26,965 bases of DNA from NCBI GenBank assembly GCA_002329365.1, contig DCUB01000015.1, positions 45,931 to 72,895 on the forward strand, in the 5' to 3' direction. The position numbers and the translations under genes are program-made. The notes under the pieces were generated by a model that was not told the DNA's origin, made no database searches, and saw only the letters and a program-made list of their open reading frames with translations. The DNA is from Ruminococcaceae bacterium UBA1425 (GTDB taxonomy: Bacteria; Bacillota; Clostridia; Oscillospirales; Acutalibacteraceae). Within the stretch, counting starts at the first letter, position 1. Each line of letters opens with the position of its first letter. Of this stretch, positions 23,438 to 26,965 are shown one piece after another.

Positions 23438-23466
23438 TTGACATGCAAGATTAAACATGATAAAAT
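23438..23466 (+). promoter_or_regulatory. SigA-type promoter of the Crp/Fnr gene
   Basis: A perfect TTGACA (23438-23443), a 17-bp spacer with TGA extended -10 context, and TAAAAT (23461-23466). The ATG at 23457 lies within the promoter, which rules it out as the start. Confidence 0.85.
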
Positions 23467-23501
23467 GTGTATCAAATGGTACAGAAACGGGTGCGTCTAT
23501 A

Positions 23502-24134
23502 ATGGATGCTTCAGAAAAGGCAGTGTCGCTTCTTCAAAACAATCCTATTTTCAGCTCTGCCCGCGGGCACACCGTAAGAAAAGCTATTGAAAGCGGAAAT
23601 ATAAAGAGCTTTCAAAAGGGAGAACTGGTATTCTCGCGCCAAAGCGGTGAAAAGCTGCTCGGAATGATTGTTGAGGGCAGCGCCTCCGTGCTCAAGGACA
23701 GGCTTGTTATAAGCACGCTTTTGCCCGGCGACGTGTTCGGAGCCGTCACGCTGTTCAGCAGCGAGGAGGGCTTTTTAAACGATGTCGAAGCCGCCGGAAG
23801 ATGCTCCGTGCTTTTCATGGGCGGTCAGACAGTCCGCCGCATTATATCGGAGGAGCCTGCCGTGGCGCAAAGCTACATAGCGTACCTTTCCGAAAGGATT
23901 TATTTTTTAAACCGCCGTATAGAGGCTTTCACGGCGGGGCGCGCCGAGGAAAAGTTGTTTGTTTTTATCACCGCAAACGTCGGTGAAGACGGTGTCTGCC
24001 GTATTAAAAGCTACAGCGAACTTGCGAAAAAGCTTGATATCGGCAGGGCGACGCTATACCGCTCGCTTGATATTCTTGAGGAATCGGGAAAAATTAAGCG
24101 TGAAGGAAAGGCAATCCGCCTGATTTCCCGTTGA
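23502..24134 (+). CDS. Crp/Fnr-family transcriptional regulator
   Basis: A 210-residue protein with an N-terminal cyclic-nucleotide-binding-like beta-barrel (about 15-115; LPGDVFGAVTLFSSEEG is the characteristic turn), a long dimer helix (about 118-145) and a C-terminal winged helix (KSYSELAKKLDIGRATLYRS, 169-188). The Arg-Ser pair that holds cAMP in Crp and the N-terminal cysteines of the Fnr iron-sulfur cluster are absent, so the signal is unknown. The start at 23502 is the first good in-frame ATG after the promoter's transcription start; its ribosome site is weak. It lies just upstream of the ABC importer on the same strand and may control it. Confidence 0.85.
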   Translation: MDASEKAVSLLQNNPIFSSARGHTVRKAIESGNIKSFQKGELVFSRQSGEKLLGMIVEGSASVLKDRLVISTLLPGDVFGAVTLFSSEEGFLNDVEAAGRCSVLFMGGQTVRRIISEEPAVAQSYIAYLSERIYFLNRRIEAFTAGRAEEKLFVFITANVGEDGVCRIKSYSELAKKLDIGRATLYRSLDILEESGKIKREGKAIRLISR

Positions 24135-24205
24135 GCTTTGAAAAATGCGCCGCGGAACGCAAAATAGGTTCCCTGCAAAGGTTTGTTTATATTTGCCGTC
24201 CGGGA

Positions 24206-24231
24206 AGCAGATAACGGATTCATCCGTTCCG
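24206..24231. repeat. Dispersed palindrome, AACGGATTCATCCGTT copy
   Basis: AACGGAT-TC-ATCCGTT (24213-24228) with flanks AGCAG and CCGA matches the AGCAGGGAACG-type palindromes at 6159 and 6523. Confidence 0.7.
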
Positions 24232-24255
24232 AAAAGCGAACCGGAGTTCTCTGAC

Positions 24256-24327
24256 GTAGGGACGCGGCGTGCCGTGTCCGTTTGAAGCTTTCCTGAGTCT
24301 TGCGGAACGGTCAGGGCTGTTCACTAC
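24256..24327. repeat. 72-bp composite element with GTAGGG start and CACTAC end
   Basis: A GACGCGGCGTGCCGTGTCCG palindrome with one G-T pair, a linker (TTGAAGCTTTCCTGAGTCTT) and GCGGAACGGTCAGGGCTGTT, ending in CACTAC. The whole unit recurs at 26899-26965. It lies directly in front of the ABC importer's ribosome site (24343 region), with no other promoter visible in between. Confidence 0.8.
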
Positions 24328-24352
24328 TATATCTAAAAAATGGAGGGTAAAA

Positions 24353-25387
24353 ATGAAAAGGTTTATTGCAGTAATTCTTGCCGTCGTAACTGTTTTCTCG
24401 CTTGCCGCCTGTTCGCAGGATGCGGCCCAGAACACAACGACGAATGCTCCGACTGAAACGCAAGCCGAAGCAAAGACAAAAGTCAATATAGCGGCGTTAA
24501 AGGGTCCCACGGGAATGGGCATGGCGAAACTGATGACGGACGTGAACTCCGGCGCCGATACGGTGAACGAGTACAGCTTCATTATGATGTCGTCGCCCGA
24601 CGAGATAGTATCGGCAGTATCCTCGGGAGAATGCGACATAGCGGCCTGCCCTTTGAATCTCGCGGCTGTGCTTTACAAAAAAACGGCGGGCAGCGTTCAG
24701 ATGCTTGCCGTCAACACGCTGGGCGTATTGTATATTCTTGAAAATGGCAATACGATAAACTCCGTTGCCGACCTTAAGGGCAAAACGGTTTATTCAACAG
24801 GTCAGGGTTCTTCGCCCGAGTATGTTCTCAATTACATCCTGGAGGCTAACGGTCTTACTGTCGGTAAGGACGTCAATGTGGAATACCTTGCCCAGCACAG
24901 CGAGCTGACGGCAAAGGCGGCCGCGGGCGATGCCGAAATCTGCGTTCTGCCCGAACCGAACGTCACGACCGCCATGTCAAAGAACTCAGACCTTCGTATC
25001 GCTCTCGACCTCACGGAGGAGTGGGACAAGGCGTGCAGGCAAAACGGAATTGAGAGCAAGCTTGCGCAGGGCTGTCTTATTGTCAGAAAAAGCTTTGCCG
25101 ACGAAAACCGCTCCGCCGTTAACGCCTTCCTTGATGAATACAGATCTTCCGTCGACTATGTAAACAATAACACCGCGCAGTCCGCGGCGCTTATTGCCGA
25201 CCTCGAGATAGTCGCGTCCGCCGATATAGCAAAAAAGGCAATTCCGAACTGCAATATAGTATGCATAACGGGCGACGAAATGAAAGCGATTGCCGCGCAG
25301 AACCTTGGAGTGCTGTACAAAGCAAACCCAAAGTCCGTCGGAGGAGCAATGCCCGATGAAGATTTCTGGTACACAGCCGGAAAATAA
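24353..25387 (+). CDS. ABC importer substrate-binding lipoprotein, NitT/TauT (SsuA/ThiY-like) type
   Basis: A 344-residue lipoprotein with lipobox SLAAC (Cys20) and a Thr/Ala linker. A two-lobed periplasmic-binding-protein fold follows: KVNIAALKGPTGMGMAKLM at the first strand, SSGECDIAACPLNLAAVLYK, and VADLKGKTVYSTGQGSSPEY, the typical NMT1/taurine/nitrate hinge region. It would capture a small molecule outside the membrane and pass it to the permease. Possible ligands are thiamine precursors, sulfonates or similar compounds; the sequence does not decide. The ATG at 24353 follows TGGAGGG. It overlaps the permease gene by 32 nt. A 72-bp repeat element fills its leader. Confidence 0.88.
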   Translation: MKRFIAVILAVVTVFSLAACSQDAAQNTTTNAPTETQAEAKTKVNIAALKGPTGMGMAKLMTDVNSGADTVNEYSFIMMSSPDEIVSAVSSGECDIAACPLNLAAVLYKKTAGSVQMLAVNTLGVLYILENGNTINSVADLKGKTVYSTGQGSSPEYVLNYILEANGLTVGKDVNVEYLAQHSELTAKAAAGDAEICVLPEPNVTTAMSKNSDLRIALDLTEEWDKACRQNGIESKLAQGCLIVRKSFADENRSAVNAFLDEYRSSVDYVNNNTAQSAALIADLEIVASADIAKKAIPNCNIVCITGDEMKAIAAQNLGVLYKANPKSVGGAMPDEDFWYTAGK

Positions 25388-26147
25388 AATAAAAAAGATT
25401 CTCGGCAAAGTCATTTCGATTGTAATCTGGCTTTTGCTGTGGCAGGCGGCCTGCATGGCGGTAAACAAGGAAATCCTTCTTGTTTCGCCCGTGCGGACCG
25501 CCGTGCGCCTTTTTGAGCTTGCGGGCGAGGCGGAATTCTTTGTTACAGCCGCCATGTCGATGCTGCGTATACTGTCGGGGTATGCCTTGGGAGTGGCGGC
25601 AGGCGCCGCGCTATCGATGCTTTCGTCGTTTTTCAGGCCGCTTCGGAGCTTTTTTGCCCCCGCGATAGGAGTTGTCAAGGCAACTCCCGTTGCGTCGTTT
25701 ATTATCCTTGCGCTCGTATGGTTCAAGCGCGACTCGGTGCCCGTGTTCGCGTCGTTTCTTATGGTGCTGCCTATAATCTGGGCAAACGTCAGCGAGGGGA
25801 TAAGAGAAACCGACAAAGGTCTCCTTGAGATGTCACGGGTATTCCGCTTTTCGCGGGCAAAGCGTCTTGCCTATGTTTATATACCGTCCGCCATGCCGTA
25901 TTTTTCCGCCGGCTGCACAACGTCGCTCGGTCTCGCATGGAAGGCGGGAATCGCGGCGGAGGTTTTGAGTCTGCCCGTTTCTTCGATAGGCAGGGAGCTT
26001 TACGACTCCAAAATATACATCGAAACGGCGGATTTGTTTGCGTGGACGTTAGTCGTGATACTTATGAGCATGCTGCTGGAGGTAGTGTTAAAGGGCATGA
26101 TCTCGGGCAAATTTCGTGCGAAGGGCGGGAAACGCAGATGTCGGTAG
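25356..26147 (+). CDS. ABC importer permease, NitT/TauT (SsuC-like) type
   Basis: A 263-residue membrane protein of the binding-protein-dependent permease class with about six transmembrane segments. The cytoplasmic EAA-like loop, which docks to the ATPase, is LLEMSRVFRFSRAKRLAYVY, followed by IPSAMPYFSAG. The segment VVKATPVASFIILALVWF is typical of SsuC/TauC proteins. The ATG at 25356 has GGAGGAG about 9 nt upstream, inside the preceding gene; starts further upstream would be out-of-frame translation of that gene. The 32-nt and 10-nt overlaps with its neighbours indicate one transcription unit with coupled translation. Confidence 0.9.
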   Translation: MKISGTQPENKIKKILGKVISIVIWLLLWQAACMAVNKEILLVSPVRTAVRLFELAGEAEFFVTAAMSMLRILSGYALGVAAGAALSMLSSFFRPLRSFFAPAIGVVKATPVASFIILALVWFKRDSVPVFASFLMVLPIIWANVSEGIRETDKGLLEMSRVFRFSRAKRLAYVYIPSAMPYFSAGCTTSLGLAWKAGIAAEVLSLPVSSIGRELYDSKIYIETADLFAWTLVVILMSMLLEVVLKGMISGKFRAKGGKRRCR

Positions 26148-26692
26148 CATTGAACTCAATAAGCAAGAGCTTTGACGGCGTCAGGGTTTTTGACGGGTTT
26201 TCACATATGTTCCCAAGTAACAGCATAACGGCCGTCACCGGGCCGTCCGGCAGCGGAAAAACAACGCTTTTAAGAATAATAGCAGGGTTTGAAAAGGCGG
26301 ACGGCGGAGAAGTGCGGATTGACGGCAAAAAAATATCGATGGTGTTTCAGGAAGACAGGCTGCTGCCGTCAAAAACCGCCCTTGAAAACGTGGCGGCTGT
26401 GACGGACAGGGAAAACGCAAGACGCTGGCTTGAAAAGGTAGGGCTTAAGGATGACGCCTGCACACTGCCGGGCGAGCTTAGCGGAGGCATGAAACGTCGG
26501 GTGGCGATAGCGCGCGCGCTTGCCTTCGGCGGCGACATACTGCTGTTGGACGAGCCGTTTATGGGGCTTGACCCCGACCTGCACGACTCTATTTTTGACC
26601 TGATTTTAAGAGAAAAGGGAAAAGCCTGCATTATCCTCGTCACGCACGACATGGAAGACGCGGCAAAATGCGATTTCCGCGTGAGTATATAA
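26138..26692 (+). CDS. ABC importer ATP-binding protein, unusually short
   Basis: A 184-residue ATPase with every core motif: Walker A GPSGSGKT (35-42), Q-loop MVFQED (Gln71), signature LSGGM (114-118), Walker B ILLLDEP (134-140), D-loop GLDPD and the switch histidine LVTHD (His170). Partner ATPases of this importer type are usually about 240-260 residues. This one is shortened between Walker A and the Q-loop and before the signature, and stops about 15 residues after the H-loop. All motifs are intact, so it is probably functional. The ATG at 26138 overlaps the permease by 10 nt; the longer in-frame reading inside the permease gene is rejected as shadow sequence. Confidence 0.9.
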   Translation: MSVALNSISKSFDGVRVFDGFSHMFPSNSITAVTGPSGSGKTTLLRIIAGFEKADGGEVRIDGKKISMVFQEDRLLPSKTALENVAAVTDRENARRWLEKVGLKDDACTLPGELSGGMKRRVAIARALAFGGDILLLDEPFMGLDPDLHDSIFDLILREKGKACIILVTHDMEDAAKCDFRVSI

Positions 26693-26750
26693 ATGTTACC
26701 TGTTTTTCCTTAATCTTGATTTACACATATTTGTAATTTAAAGCAAAGGT

Positions 26751-26778
26751 GTAGGGGACGATGCCCACGGCATCCCTA
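26751..26778. repeat. GTAGGGG element with GATGCC-CAC-GGCATC hairpin
   Basis: The unit begins GTAGGGGACG and ends CATCCCTA. The hairpin GATGCC/GGCATC is at 26760-26774. It is similar in form, but not in sequence, to the other GTAGGG-ended elements. No gene is seen between 26693 and the end of the window. Confidence 0.65.
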
Positions 26779-26898
26779 TATAAATGCCATAAAGACACAA
26801 CAACGGGTCGTAGAGGGCGCCGAAACCTGCAAATTCGGGCGTAAAACGGAAGACCAACAATATGTATAGGGCGCGGCATTACCGTTTTGTCATCCTGA

Positions 26899-26965
26899 GG
26901 CGCGGCGTGCCGTGTCCGCTTGAAGCTATCCTGATACTTGTGGAACAGTCAAGACTGTTCCCTAC
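26899..26965. repeat. Composite element copy, cut by the window edge
   Basis: GGCGCGGCGTGCCGTGTCCG, a linker (CTTGAAGCTATCCTGATACT) and GGAACAGTCAAGACTGTTCC, ending in CTAC at the edge. It parallels the 72-bp element at 24256-24327. The last palindrome has the altered arms AACAGTC/GACTGTT, which still pair perfectly. Confidence 0.8.

Noticed and set aside
25937..26137. N-terminal extension of the ABC ATPase
   Set aside because: This is out-of-frame sequence of the permease gene; the ABC fold begins at the ATG at 26138.

Overview
The window looks like a piece of chromosome from a spore-forming Clostridia bacterium, probably an Oscillospirales/Ruminococcaceae-type gut organism. This rests on a complete spoIIAA-spoIIAB-sigF operon, a dgt-dnaG-rpoD-folC housekeeping block, SigA-type promoters with 17-bp spacers, strong GGAGG ribosome sites, BspA-like LRR/Ig surface proteins, and intergenic palindromic repeats. 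The order is an inference from gene style and was not tested by any search.

Layout. 1-177: two tRNA genes (Glu, cut by the window edge, and elongator Met) on the minus strand behind a near-consensus promoter. 242-4469: operon of two M16 peptidase-like proteins (inactive YfmF type, active YfmH type), lgt and a YhcH/YiaL-family protein, ended by a hairpin terminator. 4458-6108: an exported neutral-ceramidase-like protein. 6109-6617: no gene, a mosaic of palindromic repeats and the gap terminator. 6618-8250: gap and an AbrB-like regulator, divergent. 8361-9743: PHP-domain phosphoesterase, minus strand. 9851-12174: secreted beta-helix protein plus a SurA-N-like lipoprotein. 12265-14279: secreted LRR/Ig-like protein. 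14291-15355: repeats on both sides of yigZ. 15376-20574: dgt, dnaG, rpoD, folC. 20648-22067: spoIIA operon. 22081-23199, minus strand: a SigH-like sigma factor, a degenerate tRNA-like segment, a double zinc-ribbon protein and a terminator. 23416-26692: a Crp/Fnr-family regulator followed by a NitT/TauT-type ABC importer (binding lipoprotein, permease, short ATPase). 26693-26965: repeats.

How the genes fit together. Lgt supplies the lipid anchor for the lipoproteins encoded here (SurA-like protein, ABC binding protein, possibly the ceramidase-like protein). Three exported proteins (ceramidase-like, beta-helix, LRR/Ig) suggest a cell envelope that handles host or dietary glycans and lipids. RpoD, the SigH-like factor and SigF with its SpoIIAA/SpoIIAB switch lie within about 5 kb and link vegetative transcription to sporulation.

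The least explained parts are (i) a family of intergenic 20-bp palindromes whose arms differ between copies but stay self-complementary, often inside elements with GTAGGG/CCCTAC ends and often in gene leaders; (ii) a 62-bp repeat in inverted orientation on both sides of yigZ; (iii) a degenerate tRNA-like segment inside the SigH-like/zinc-ribbon transcription unit. No CRISPR array, insertion sequence, prophage or classical defence system is visible.
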